From Microbulbifer agarilyticus (GTDB lineage: Bacteria > Pseudomonadota > Gammaproteobacteria > Pseudomonadales > Cellvibrionaceae), in NCBI RefSeq assembly GCF_019800665.1, contig NZ_JAHVKO010000007.1, forward strand, positions 1 through 64,000: a stretch of 64,000 nucleotides of DNA, read 5' to 3'. Of the stretch, positions 15,930 to 25,570 are shown one piece after another. Numbering within the stretch: position 1 is the first letter of the stretch; each line of letters opens with the position of its first letter. A program made the translations under genes and the position numbers. The notes beneath the pieces were generated by a model. The model did not search any database and was not told the DNA's origin. It was given only the letters and a program-made list of their open reading frames with translations.

Positions 15930-18773
15930 ATGAAGAAGAACGGAAGAGCATCGCTGACGGTGCTGACCCTGTCCGCGCTGGCATTTGCCAGCTTGTCACT
16001 GGCGGAGGAGGTTAGTGTCCTCACTACCCAAGGCGACGGAGGCAAACTGCTACATGAACAGGTTCTTGACCTCCCGTTTACCCAGCCCGCCGCCACAAAC
16101 GGGTTTGCGATTGAAATTGACCCTTCGCAAACGTTTCAATCCGTAACTGGCCTCGGCTATGCACTCACGCAAGCCAGTGCAGCGGCCATCCTTTCGCTAC
16201 CAGAAGCCGAACAGAATGCGTTTCTAAACGAGATGTTCCATCCGCAGGTGGGAAACAACGTCTCCATGGTACGAATCAGCATCGGCGCATCCGATCTCTC
16301 TACGTCACTGTACACCTACAGTGACGAAATTCGCAGCCAGGAAAACTTTGTTCCGGATCCGGATAAGACCTACTACATCGACATGCCCGCCCACGATGTG
16401 CGCCTGGGTGCCAGTGGCTTTGACGAAGATCCTTACACAGCGCCTGACTCACCGCACGGGCCGGACTTCGAGTGGAAATTTTTCCCTGCGGGCGATGGAT
16501 TGTTCTTTATTGATCGCGCTGCCGGTGGCAGCGTGCCTCGGTTACGCACCGACGATACCAATATGGCGGACATGCAGGAAACTTCCTCTGACGGCTGGTG
16601 GGAAAAATGGGAGCTGACACCCGGCGAAGGGCATGGCGCCTACTTCCTATCACTGCCGCTAAAAGGGTTCGGCAATCACGACCGGCTGCATATTGATGAC
16701 AATCTCCTGGTTCGCATGGTAGATAACGACCAATCTGCCGGCACCTGGGAATCTTTTACCTTTACTGAGGTAGGCAGCGACCGCAGCTTCTCCCTGCAGG
16801 GGCCTGACACGCAGACCTTGCTCCCTGTGCTAAAGAAAATCCTCACCATCAACCCAGAGATCAAAGTCCTCGCCACGCCGTGGACTGCACCATTGTGGAT
16901 GAAAACCAACAATGACTGGGTCGGCGGAGCGCTCAAATTCGAGCACTACGGCGATTTGGCTAACTATTTTGTGCAATATATTCAGGCCATGGCTGCTGAA
17001 GGTATTACGATCTGGGGGATGACGCCGCAAAACGAGCCAGAAAACCCCTGGAATGAACCCAGTATGCTGATGAATGCCGAGCAGCAGTACGACCTGATAG
17101 AAAACTATGTCGGCCCGGCCTTGCAGCAAGCCGGTCTTGGCCATGTCAAATTACTCGGCTTTGATCACAATCTGGATCACCCGGAGTTTCCCATCCGCGT
17201 AGCCCAGAGCCAGTACATTGATGGTTCCGCGTTCCACCTGTACGCCGGTGCAATAAGTACCATGAGTGATGTTTATCACGCGAGTGGTAAAGACGTTTAC
17301 TTTACCGAGCAATGGACAGGTAGACCGGAAGACGATACGCCCGCGGGATGGGCTGCGGCGTTTGATGGCGACCTCGCCTGGCACATGGAAACGGTGGTAA
17401 TGGGTTCCCTCAGGAACCATGCGCGCACAGTACTCGAATGGAACCTCGTAACCTCACCGCCTACCACCCCAACCGGTTGTACTGCGTGCCTGGGCGCGAT
17501 CACCGTAGAAGAGGGGGGGCAGGGGCTTACGCGTCATGTGTCTTATTACATTATTTCGCAACTCTCCCGCTTTATGCAGCCTGGTGCGCGCCGAGTTGCG
17601 TCCACAGACTTCTCTGAAAGCATCGTAAACGTTGCGCTGAAAAATCCAGATGGCACTTTGGTGGCTCTGGTGTACAACAAGTCGAATAGTGATCAGATGG
17701 TTTCGGTTGCATGGGAGGACTCGGCGTTCGAGCATACTATCGCTCCGCGTACCGCGGTAACCTTTCGCTGGCAGCCAGATGTGCCGGTGGCGGATGAGGA
17801 CGGGGACACCGTGCCGGACCAGCTCGACCAGTGCCCGGGCACGCCCGCAGGTGTAGAAGTAGATAGCCTAGGCTGTCCCGTTCCCGGCGATGATGACGAA
17901 GATGGCGTGAGTAACGAAGTCGATTTGTGTCCGCAAACACCGCTCGCTGCACCGGTGGATAGTGACGGTTGTTCGCTGTTGGATGATGACAACGACGGGG
18001 TGCGCAACCCCTTCGACGTCTGTCCGCAGACCGTCGGCTCTGCAACCAACAGTGGCTGCCCAATTGAAAGTGATTCCGTGCGTATTCAGGCAGAACACTG
18101 GCGCGAGGCTGGGGAGGTTCAAGTTGAGCCAACGTCCGATATCGATGGTGGAGACAATGTAGGCTGGATTGACGCCGGCGATTGGATGACTTACAGCATC
18201 CACTTGCCCGCCAGCAGTAGCGGTCGCTATGAGGTGAGCTACCGAGTAGCGTCCGCGAGTATCGGCGGAAGTTTAACGCTGGAGCAACCCGGAGGCTCCG
18301 TGGAATACGGAACCCTCAATTTCGGCGCTACGGGAGGCTGGCAGAATTGGGCCACTGTATCCCACACAGTTTCCCTACCTGCAAATACCTCAGAACTTGC
18401 GATTGCTGCCTTAAGTGGCGGTTGGAATATTAACTGGTTTGAAATTAAACCGGTTACAGATTCCAGTTGCAATAACGATCCAAGTTGTCTGGACGACGAC
18501 AATGATGGTGTTGTTAATTCAGCAGATCAGTGCCCTGCAACGGCACCCGGTGTCACCGTCGACAGCAAAGGATGTAGCGTGACTACCAACCAGTGTGATG
18601 GCATTGCCGCTTATCCCAACTGGCTCCACGCCGACTATGCGGGCGGTCCCAACACCCACCTTCTTGGCGGAGATCAAATGACCTATCAGGGGAATTTGTA
18701 TCAGGCAAACTGGTACACCAATAGCGAGCCTGGAAGTGATAACTCCTGGACGTTGATTGGTAGCTGCCAGTAA
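15930..18773 (+). CDS. Secreted multimodular GH30 glucanase (GH30-TSP3-CBM6-TSP3-CBM5)
   Basis: 947 residues from ATG 15930 (GGTGAG four bases upstream; an ATG at 15918 is in frame). Signal peptide about 1-26. The GH30 barrel has acid/base Glu in TPQNEPENP (about 368) and nucleophile Glu in YFTEQWTG (about 459). It is interrupted between the YTYSDE segment (about 127) and FSLQGPDTQTLLPVLKKI (about 287) by roughly 150 extra residues that look like a beta-trefoil/fascin-type domain. After the barrel come acidic TSP3-like calcium repeats (DEDGDTVPDQLDQCP type, about 620-705), CBM6 (about 715-845), another TSP3 repeat and a C-terminal CBM5/12 (about 885-947). It probably attacks beta-1,6- or related beta-glucans; specificity is inferred. 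Confidence 0.88.
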   Translation: MKKNGRASLTVLTLSALAFASLSLAEEVSVLTTQGDGGKLLHEQVLDLPFTQPAATNGFAIEIDPSQTFQSVTGLGYALTQASAAAILSLPEAEQNAFLNEMFHPQVGNNVSMVRISIGASDLSTSLYTYSDEIRSQENFVPDPDKTYYIDMPAHDVRLGASGFDEDPYTAPDSPHGPDFEWKFFPAGDGLFFIDRAAGGSVPRLRTDDTNMADMQETSSDGWWEKWELTPGEGHGAYFLSLPLKGFGNHDRLHIDDNLLVRMVDNDQSAGTWESFTFTEVGSDRSFSLQGPDTQTLLPVLKKILTINPEIKVLATPWTAPLWMKTNNDWVGGALKFEHYGDLANYFVQYIQAMAAEGITIWGMTPQNEPENPWNEPSMLMNAEQQYDLIENYVGPALQQAGLGHVKLLGFDHNLDHPEFPIRVAQSQYIDGSAFHLYAGAISTMSDVYHASGKDVYFTEQWTGRPEDDTPAGWAAAFDGDLAWHMETVVMGSLRNHARTVLEWNLVTSPPTTPTGCTACLGAITVEEGGQGLTRHVSYYIISQLSRFMQPGARRVASTDFSESIVNVALKNPDGTLVALVYNKSNSDQMVSVAWEDSAFEHTIAPRTAVTFRWQPDVPVADEDGDTVPDQLDQCPGTPAGVEVDSLGCPVPGDDDEDGVSNEVDLCPQTPLAAPVDSDGCSLLDDDNDGVRNPFDVCPQTVGSATNSGCPIESDSVRIQAEHWREAGEVQVEPTSDIDGGDNVGWIDAGDWMTYSIHLPASSSGRYEVSYRVASASIGGSLTLEQPGGSVEYGTLNFGATGGWQNWATVSHTVSLPANTSELAIAALSGGWNINWFEIKPVTDSSCNNDPSCLDDDNDGVVNSADQCPATAPGVTVDSKGCSVTTNQCDGIAAYPNWLHADYAGGPNTHLLGGDQMTYQGNLYQANWYTNSEPGSDNSWTLIGSCQ

Positions 18774-18780
18774 TTTAAGT

Positions 18781-18800
18781 GGGGCCGCATAGCGGCCCTT
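18781..18800 (+). terminator. Hairpin after the GH30 gene
   Basis: gggccgc-ata-gcggccc forms a seven-bp GC stem eight bases after the stop but is followed by only two Ts. Its sequence matches the terminator after the second GH5 gene (25385-25410), so it is probably a related, weaker terminator. Confidence 0.55.
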
Positions 18801-18934
18801 CGTAATACAGTGCAGAAACCGGCACGTAAGGGCGTGGTGTCTGACCTCGGTGATTATTATCGGTCGAATTGTAGTTGCAGTGGGATGGACTGGATTAATG
18901 GAATAGTATCCAGAGAATCGAATCTACGCGGAAC

Positions 18935-21055
18935 TCAGGGTTGCAAAGCAGTTACTTTTAGTAAAATACCGGGATGGTCTGATGGGGCGGCGTCAATACT
19001 TTTTCCGCTGCCTTTAACGTCTCGTGCAAAGCCGCAGTCAATACCATCTCCATAAAGAAGCGACAGGTCTGTACCGGAGGCGAGTGCCTGGGTTGTCGCA
19101 CTATCACAGGCTGTATTGAAATCGCCCACCACCAGTAGCGGGATTCCACGTAAGTGCGGGGAGGTTGCAGCGGCGTTGGTTTCTCGACTATTGGCGTGAC
19201 GCACCCGTTCGCTTTCGTGATCCCAGTGTACGTCAATCAGGCCGAAACGATCGGCACCACGTCGAACGACAACCAATTCACCTGTGCGTACTGCATTTGG
19301 TCCATCAGTCATATCAAAGCGTTCATTGTGCTCGAATTCCAGCCCCCTACAGCGGTTGGCAAAAACTTGATAGCGGCGCACCCAACAGTTGCCTAAAGCA
19401 CTGGCCAGAGCCTCTGCACGGCGGTAATCGGTGGGCAGGCCTTGAATCTGCCAATCGTCGACACCCTCCTGCACTGCGAGCAGATCTACATTGTGGTCGG
19501 TAACGAGCTGCGCATACCTGGTCGCGGCCGCCGGCATAGTGGCATGACCGTAAACATTCAGGGATAGAACCGTGAGGGGCTGGGTATCATTGCGTGATGT
19601 CTCAGGGTTTTGGTTATCGGGTTCCTCTTCGGGTAACTCTTCAGGTAGTTCGAATAATGAATTTTCCTCAAAGTATGGGGTGTGCCAGTAGTCGCTTTTT
19701 GTATCTATCGAACCTCCCAGTTGGTCTTTAACTACTCGATCTACGATACTCACGCCCACTCGCGCCATGTCAGAAAAGGTATCTTTACCGCTATTGGCAA
19801 ACCCGCCACGGGTACGATGAATGTCGAATTCATCAGATAGTGGGCCAAACCACTTAGTGAGCTTTTCATGTCCGTAGATAAAACCCAGTAATCCGCCCCA
19901 GGTGGCGGCCGGGTTGTCGGAATCCCAACCCATTAACACCGCCAACTTTACGGTTTTTCGGTAGTCTCCTTCACCGTAGAACAGGCTGATTAAGCTTGCG
20001 CCGAAATTGATGCCGGCGGCGAAGCAGCCGTTGCAATAGAGGTTACGTGTACTGAGGTCGTATCCAGCTTCGCCGTTGATTTGATACTTTTTATGCAGCC
20101 TATCGCGCACTTTTTCCCAGGGTACCTTCTGTTGGTACTGCTCTTGTACAAAGTCGTACATGTCCGCACTGTAGCTTCCTAGCGGGAGCTGTTGGCGCGC
20201 GCGTTCGGCGATGGCGAAGAGTTGTGGCTTGACGGGGAGCGTGGAATCAATGCCCGAAGCGAGAGCGTGCATCACAACATAGAATTCGGCCGCCCAGGCG
20301 GCGTTTTCACGTGCGGTGGTGCGGATGGGAAGGTGGGCCATGGCGAGGGCAATGTCCGGCCTTCCGGGCGCAAACAGGCCGAATATCTCCGTGGTCAGTT
20401 GCGCATCGATCATGTCGAAGTGGGGGTTGTGGTTGGGTTCGCTGGTCTCCGGTGGCAGTAGAGATTGCTCACGCATTAAGTCGTGTGCCCGTTGGTTGGA
20501 TACCCAGAGAAAGTTTTCCGCTTTTCCATCGGCAGTGGTGAAAGGGGTGTTTTCGTCCGAATAGATATGCGTGAGCCAGCCGTCGCGAATTTGCTCGGGG
20601 GTGAGCACTGTAGTCTGGTGTTGATCCAGTAGGTGCTGATATATGTATTCGATATCGGTGTCGTCATCCGCTCCCCACACTTCCCCTGGCCGGCGCAGGA
20701 CCCAGTCGATGGTTGCGGACAAGTCACTGGGCACACCTTGCCCCCAAATACTGGGCTGATCTGGTTCCCCCCAGTCGTCCCGGGTGTAGAAGACACCGTG
20801 CGGGCCCGGGCCACCGATTTTGTCCATTTCAGTGACCAGCCCCGTCCAATTGGCAAGACTTTGTCCCAACCAGAAGCCGCGTAGCTTGTTCTGGTACTGC
20901 GTACGGGTGAGCGGAAGAGTGCCGTACGTGGTGACACTTATTGCCGGACTGGCGGCGAAAGACGATGGTCCACTAATACTGCTGACCAAAACTAGAATTC
21001 CGGTCGTATAGGCTGTCGCTGCGCGGATTTTTTGGAAAAGTGGGTTTTGTGCCAT
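18935..21055 (-). CDS. Secreted ADP-ribosylglycohydrolase-fold / endonuclease-exonuclease-phosphatase fusion
   Basis: 706 residues from ATG 21055 (GGAG seven bases upstream); an upstream TTG at 21139 is less likely. The signal peptide is about residues 1-35. The first 470 residues have the ADP-ribosylglycohydrolase fold: LRGFWLGQSLANW near the start, the metal site WGADDDTDIEY, and the late metal motif GWDSDNPAATWGGLLGF. After an acidic linker (PEELPEEEPDNQ), the last 210 residues form an EEP domain with VLSLNVYG, LLAVQEG, DVHWDHES, VVGDFN and SDHP motifs, so its active site looks complete. Signal peptide plus two hydrolase domains suggests periplasmic or extracellular action. Substrate unknown; the surrounding glycosidases hint at sugar or nucleotide-linked substrates. 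Confidence 0.8.
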   Translation of the reverse strand: MAQNPLFQKIRAATAYTTGILVLVSSISGPSSFAASPAISVTTYGTLPLTRTQYQNKLRGFWLGQSLANWTGLVTEMDKIGGPGPHGVFYTRDDWGEPDQPSIWGQGVPSDLSATIDWVLRRPGEVWGADDDTDIEYIYQHLLDQHQTTVLTPEQIRDGWLTHIYSDENTPFTTADGKAENFLWVSNQRAHDLMREQSLLPPETSEPNHNPHFDMIDAQLTTEIFGLFAPGRPDIALAMAHLPIRTTARENAAWAAEFYVVMHALASGIDSTLPVKPQLFAIAERARQQLPLGSYSADMYDFVQEQYQQKVPWEKVRDRLHKKYQINGEAGYDLSTRNLYCNGCFAAGINFGASLISLFYGEGDYRKTVKLAVLMGWDSDNPAATWGGLLGFIYGHEKLTKWFGPLSDEFDIHRTRGGFANSGKDTFSDMARVGVSIVDRVVKDQLGGSIDTKSDYWHTPYFEENSLFELPEELPEEEPDNQNPETSRNDTQPLTVLSLNVYGHATMPAAATRYAQLVTDHNVDLLAVQEGVDDWQIQGLPTDYRRAEALASALGNCWVRRYQVFANRCRGLEFEHNERFDMTDGPNAVRTGELVVVRRGADRFGLIDVHWDHESERVRHANSRETNAAATSPHLRGIPLLVVGDFNTACDSATTQALASGTDLSLLYGDGIDCGFARDVKGSGKSIDAAPSDHPGILLKVTALQP

Positions 21056-21135
21056 TGCCAAACTCCATGAGGCTTTAGATCTTTGAATGCCTTTTAATTC
21101 CCGGGCGTGGATTCCCGGGAAAAGAGTTTTTTGAT

Positions 21136-22788
21136 TCAATCGGCCTTCGTGTAAACGCGCTCGCCTTCAACCCAGGTTTCGGCAACTTCCACCTGCCAAA
21201 TATCTTCCGGGGCAATCGCAAATATATTTTTCTCCAGTAGGATAAAGTCCGCGAACTTCCCGGGTTCCAGGTTGCCGATCAGGTTTTCCTGGTGGCTTGC
21301 ATAGGCTGCATCCAGGGTGAATGCCCGTAACGCCTCAGTGAGTGTCATGGCTTGCTCTGACCGCCAACCGCCTTGCGGCTTATCGGCACGATCTTGCCGG
21401 GTAACCGCGGCATGTAGTCCAAACAACGGGTTGGCGGGCTCTACCGGGAAGTCGGACCCACCCGCGATCTTGGTGCCTTGGTCGAGAAAGGTGCGCCATG
21501 CGTAGGCGCCTTCGAGGCGTTCTTCTCCCAGTCGGTCACCAGCCATGTTTTTATCGCTGGTGGCGTGGGTGGGCTGCATTGATGCGATCAGGCCAAGTGA
21601 TGGGAATCGTGGTATATCGCTTTTCAGCATGACTTGCGCATGCTCAACCCTGTGGCGGTACGGTTTCTGGTCGTTGTCTTTGTGCAGGGTGTACAAATGG
21701 TTAAGTACGATGTGATTAGCACGATCGCCAATGGCATGTACGTTGACCTGGAAGTCGTGCTCGGTTGCAAGCCGTAGTAGCGAGAGGATTTCATCTTCCG
21801 GGTGGAGCAGGAGGCCGCGTTCATCGGGCTTGTCCTGATACGGGGCGAGTAGCGCTGCGCCACGGCTGCCAAGTGCTCCGTCGGCCGAGAGTTTGATACT
21901 GCGCACGTAGAGTCGCTGGTCGGGCGCGCCGATGGGGCCGGCTTTGAGGAGTGTTGTTAGGTTTTCATCCTCGATGGCAATCATCGGGTAAATGCGCAGT
22001 GGAATGGCGCCCTCGGCGGCGAGTTCACGGTAGGCCTGTAGGGTATTACTGTCCACCCCGGCGTCGTGAATACCGGTCAGGCCCAGTGACAGGGCGCTTT
22101 TGAATGCGGCCTTTAACGAGGCTTTATCCTGCTGCAGCCCCGCCTGAGGAATGGCGCGCTCCAGTAGCAGCATGGCGTTGTCTATCAGGATCCCGCTCGG
22201 CTCACCCAATCGGTCTTTGATGATCTCACCACCCTCCGGATTTTCCGTTTCTCGGTCGATGCCGGCGAGCCGCAAGGCAGCAGAGTTGGCCCAACCTGCA
22301 TGGCCATCAACCCGGCGTAGCCAGACGGGATTGGGGATGTCGAGCTTGTCGAGTGCTGTTTTTGTGGGGAATTGCTTGCCCGACCAGAGTACCTGGTTCC
22401 AGCCGCGTCCCAAAACCCATTCATTCGCAGCTTTATCTTTGGCGAATGTTTTTGTGGCGCCGAGGGTTTGTTCCAAAGAAAGGTCCCTTACATCTAATTC
22501 CTGCCTTAGGCGTCCTAGTGCGAGGACGTGACCATGTGCGTCTATCAGCCCAGGTAATAGCGTCCTGCCTCCAGCATCCCGTACGTTTGCTTCGGGGAAT
22601 TTCTCCCTCAAATCTGCCAGCTTGCCGGTTGCCAAGACCTTGCCATCGTCAAAGACCAGCGCCTCAAATGACTCATGGCCATCAGATGTCGTGTGATAGC
22701 CAGCAATATTGTGGATAAGCGTAGCGGCCTGGATGTTGCTACAAGCCAGAGTAAGAATGGCTATGAGGAGCGTGCGGGTGAAGTGCAT
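21136..22788 (-). CDS. Exported amidohydrolase (YtcJ/AepA-like metal-dependent hydrolase)
   Basis: 550 residues with an N-terminal signal peptide (about 1-21, LLIAILTLACSNIQA; the Cys is not in a good lipobox). The amidohydrolase-3 pattern is present: LLPGLIDAHGHVLALGRL, VHAIGDRANH, HRVEHAQVM and GGSDFPVEPANPLFGLHAAV, which provide the metal-binding His and Asp residues. Members of this group hydrolyse cyclic amides, imides or related C-N bonds; the true substrate is usually unknown. It lies 80 bases upstream of the ARH-EEP gene on the same strand, so the two probably form one transcript. Confidence 0.85.
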   Translation of the reverse strand: MHFTRTLLIAILTLACSNIQAATLIHNIAGYHTTSDGHESFEALVFDDGKVLATGKLADLREKFPEANVRDAGGRTLLPGLIDAHGHVLALGRLRQELDVRDLSLEQTLGATKTFAKDKAANEWVLGRGWNQVLWSGKQFPTKTALDKLDIPNPVWLRRVDGHAGWANSAALRLAGIDRETENPEGGEIIKDRLGEPSGILIDNAMLLLERAIPQAGLQQDKASLKAAFKSALSLGLTGIHDAGVDSNTLQAYRELAAEGAIPLRIYPMIAIEDENLTTLLKAGPIGAPDQRLYVRSIKLSADGALGSRGAALLAPYQDKPDERGLLLHPEDEILSLLRLATEHDFQVNVHAIGDRANHIVLNHLYTLHKDNDQKPYRHRVEHAQVMLKSDIPRFPSLGLIASMQPTHATSDKNMAGDRLGEERLEGAYAWRTFLDQGTKIAGGSDFPVEPANPLFGLHAAVTRQDRADKPQGGWRSEQAMTLTEALRAFTLDAAYASHQENLIGNLEPGKFADFILLEKNIFAIAPEDIWQVEVAETWVEGERVYTKAD

Positions 22789-23217
22789 CGGGAGTCCACC
22801 TATATGATTATTATGAATTTTCTACCTTTATACGTCTTTTTGCACCCTTGTGGAATGCCATTGTAGTGCGATGACATCTAACACATGCTTCTGAGGATCG
22901 GGGTGGTTGACTGTAGCCAAGCAGCGTTTTGGGCGAAGAGCGAATGCCTGAAATTTCTTCTTCTCTTTTGCCACTGGAGAGTTTTTTCCCTCAAAATTTT
23001 ATCTATGTATTAATCCGCTTCATCGTTTTTGCTTATTTCTTTTCTTTGTGTCGTGTATAGAGACAAAAAATATTTTTTCGTACTGATTCCCTTTCCATAT
23101 GGTTCTCGCGTGCCAGTTGTCGTCCCAAGTTCGTTTAATACTGGTATTGGTACGACTTTTGGTTTCTTCGTCTCTAGATTTTGCCGTCCCAACAATAACT
23201 CTTAGATGGTGAGAATA
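22789..23217. other. Intergenic region between the amidohydrolase and the second GH5 gene
   Basis: A 429-base divergent intergenic region, AT-rich from about 22975 to 23095. It should contain both promoters. A short near-palindrome aatactggtatt lies at about 23139-23150. No gene, RNA or established operator was recognised. Confidence 0.4.
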
Positions 23218-25377
23218 ATGATTCAAAAAAGTAGACGTAGGTCCATTCTCGGTCGGGCCGGAAAAAAAGTCGCCGCAGTGTGTTCGGCGTTCGGCCTTAT
23301 GGTCGCAGCAGGTAGTGCGGCGGCAGTAGAGCCATTGCGTGTGGAAGGCAATAAGGTACTGGTGGGTGGTCAGGTAAAGAGCCTCGAAGGTATTTCTCTG
23401 TTTTGGAGTAATAACAACTGGGGCGGAGAGAAGTACTACACCGCCGCTGAAGTAGCCCGCATCAAAAATGAATTTGGTGCAAATATCGTTCGTGCGGCTA
23501 TCGGTCACGGTGAGCCCGGTGGCGTGCAGGATGATTGGGCTTCGAATATGCAGCGCCTGGATACAGTCGTACAGGCGGCAATCGATAACGATATGTATGT
23601 GATCATTGATTATCATAGCCATATTGCCCACCAGAACTGGGAGGCCGCAGATGATTTCTTCAAAGAGGTCGCGCAGAAGTGGGGCCAGTACGACAATGTG
23701 ATCTACGAGATCTACAACGAGCCGATGTTCTGGAACGGGCACGATGGCCCCTACACGGATTGGCATGCAGACCTGAAGCCCTATGCAGAGCATGTGGGCC
23801 AGACCATTCGCAACATCGACCCGGATAACCTGATTATTATGGGTACCCCGAAGTGGTCACAAGACGTAGACGTTGCGTCCACTAACCCGGCCAATGTATC
23901 CAACCTGGCTTACACCATTCACTTCTATGCGAATTCCCATGGTGGCTGGCTGCGCGACAAGGCGCAGACCGCCATGAATAATGGCATTGCTCTGTTCGCT
24001 ACCGAGTGGGGCATGGTGAACGCTAACGGTGCCGGTCCAGTAAATTACGATGAAACCTGGGCGTGGATCGATTTTATGCGCAATAACGGCATCAGCCATG
24101 CAGGCTGGGCCTACAATGACAAAGATTTCAACCATTTGGGGGAGGTGGAAACCAGCTCCTACTTCTGGTCTGACGGTACTCTTAAAGAGTCCGGTAATTT
24201 CATCAAGGAAATTCTTGGTGGCCGTGAGCCAACCGAAACCATCATTGATGGTCCTTGTGATGCGGGTGGCAACGGTACCCAGATTGAAGCAGAGAGCTTC
24301 TGTCAGGCAAAAGGTGTTGAGTTCGAAACCACCATTGATTTTGGTGGCGGCGAAAATGCCGGTTGGATTGACGATGGCGATTGGCTGACCTTTGACGTGA
24401 ATTTGCCGCAGGCAGGCACCGCAACCGTGACCTACCGCGTTGCTTCCGGCGTGGACGGTGGCCGCATTAAGCTGGAGCAGGGTGGTGGTGAGAACACCTA
24501 CGGTGTTGTCGATGTACCAAATACCGGTGACTGGCAGGGCTGGATGGATATTTCCCATCAGGTACAGCTTCCGGCTGGTCAGCAGATCCTTGGTGTTGCC
24601 GCTGAAGTTGGCGGCTGGAACCTGAACTGGTTGCGAGTTGATGTCGAACCGTGCACTACAGACTGCAATCCTGGTGGAGAAGTTGTGCGTGTTGAAGCGG
24701 AAAACTGGCGTGATGCAGGCGACGTCCAAGTAGAGGCAACTACCGACGTCGGTGGTGGCCAAAATGTGGGCTGGATCGATGCCGGTGACTGGATGACTTA
24801 CAACGTTACCCTGCCTGCAAGCAGCACCGGTAACTACGAGGTGAGCTATCGCGTGGCATCCGAAAGCGGCGGCAGCCTGAAGCTGGAGCAGCCGGGTGGT
24901 TCTGTGGAGTACGGCAGCGTAAGCTTTGGAGGCACCGGAGGTTGGCAGAGCTGGACCACCGTTTCTCACACCGTTAGTCTGCCTGCTGGCACCACCGAAC
25001 TCGCTATCGCTGCGGTCACTGGTGGTTGGAATATCAACTGGATTGAGATCAAGGCGGTCGGAGACTCCGGGTGCAACAATGATCCCAGCTGTCTGGATGA
25101 CGACAACGACGGTGTAGTGAATTCTGCGGACCAGTGTCCGGCCACTCAACCCGGTGTGACGGTCGACAGCAGTGGCTGTGCTGTCACCACGGGTCAGTGT
25201 AGCGGTGTGACTGAGTACCCGAACTGGCTGCATGCGGACTATGACGGTGGTCCTAATACCCATTTGCTGGGCGGCGACCAAATGACCTATCAAGGCAATC
25301 TGTATCAGGCCAACTGGTACACCAATAGCGTGCCGGGTAGCGACAATACCTGGACTCTGATTGGTAGCTGTCAGTAA
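23218..25377 (+). CDS. Secreted GH5 endoglucanase (GH5-CBM6-CBM6-TSP3-CBM5)
   Basis: 719 residues from ATG 23218; the preceding bases (atggtgagaata) are identical to those before the GH30 start. A twin-Arg-rich signal peptide (about 1-38, ending AGSAAA) precedes a GH5 domain (about 40-340) with acid/base E168 in YEIYNEP and nucleophile E263 in FATEWGM. Two CBM6 domains (about 355-475 and 490-612), one TSP3-like acidic repeat ([16 protein letters not shown]) and a CBM5/12 (about 661-719) follow. It is a paralogue of the GH5 at 13826, but its C-terminal half is most like that of the GH30 enzyme. Expected role: extracellular beta-glucan endo-cleavage. Confidence 0.92.
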   Translation: MIQKSRRRSILGRAGKKVAAVCSAFGLMVAAGSAAAVEPLRVEGNKVLVGGQVKSLEGISLFWSNNNWGGEKYYTAAEVARIKNEFGANIVRAAIGHGEPGGVQDDWASNMQRLDTVVQAAIDNDMYVIIDYHSHIAHQNWEAADDFFKEVAQKWGQYDNVIYEIYNEPMFWNGHDGPYTDWHADLKPYAEHVGQTIRNIDPDNLIIMGTPKWSQDVDVASTNPANVSNLAYTIHFYANSHGGWLRDKAQTAMNNGIALFATEWGMVNANGAGPVNYDETWAWIDFMRNNGISHAGWAYNDKDFNHLGEVETSSYFWSDGTLKESGNFIKEILGGREPTETIIDGPCDAGGNGTQIEAESFCQAKGVEFETTIDFGGGENAGWIDDGDWLTFDVNLPQAGTATVTYRVASGVDGGRIKLEQGGGENTYGVVDVPNTGDWQGWMDISHQVQLPAGQQILGVAAEVGGWNLNWLRVDVEPCTTDCNPGGEVVRVEAENWRDAGDVQVEATTDVGGGQNVGWIDAGDWMTYNVTLPASSTGNYEVSYRVASESGGSLKLEQPGGSVEYGSVSFGGTGGWQSWTTVSHTVSLPAGTTELAIAAVTGGWNINWIEIKAVGDSGCNNDPSCLDDDNDGVVNSADQCPATQPGVTVDSSGCAVTTGQCSGVTEYPNWLHADYDGGPNTHLLGGDQMTYQGNLYQANWYTNSVPGSDNTWTLIGSCQ

Positions 25378-25384
25378 TGACTGC

Positions 25385-25410
25385 AAGGGGCCGCATTACG
25401 GCCCCTTTTT
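25385..25410 (+). terminator. Intrinsic terminator after the second GH5 gene
   Basis: aaggggccg and cggcccctt pair around catta, followed by a T-run, starting eight bases after the stop. Confidence 0.9.
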
Positions 25411-25570
25411 GTTTCCCCTCCCAAACTTTCCCTGTTGTCTCCAATTCTTACCACCTTGTCGAAAACCCCAAAACCATTGTTTGGGGCGTGTTACAACCTC
25501 TTATGTGTGGATCAATCGGCTTATGGGCACCTTTGTGCCCGTCGCATTAATAACATTTTGGGGTACTTAA

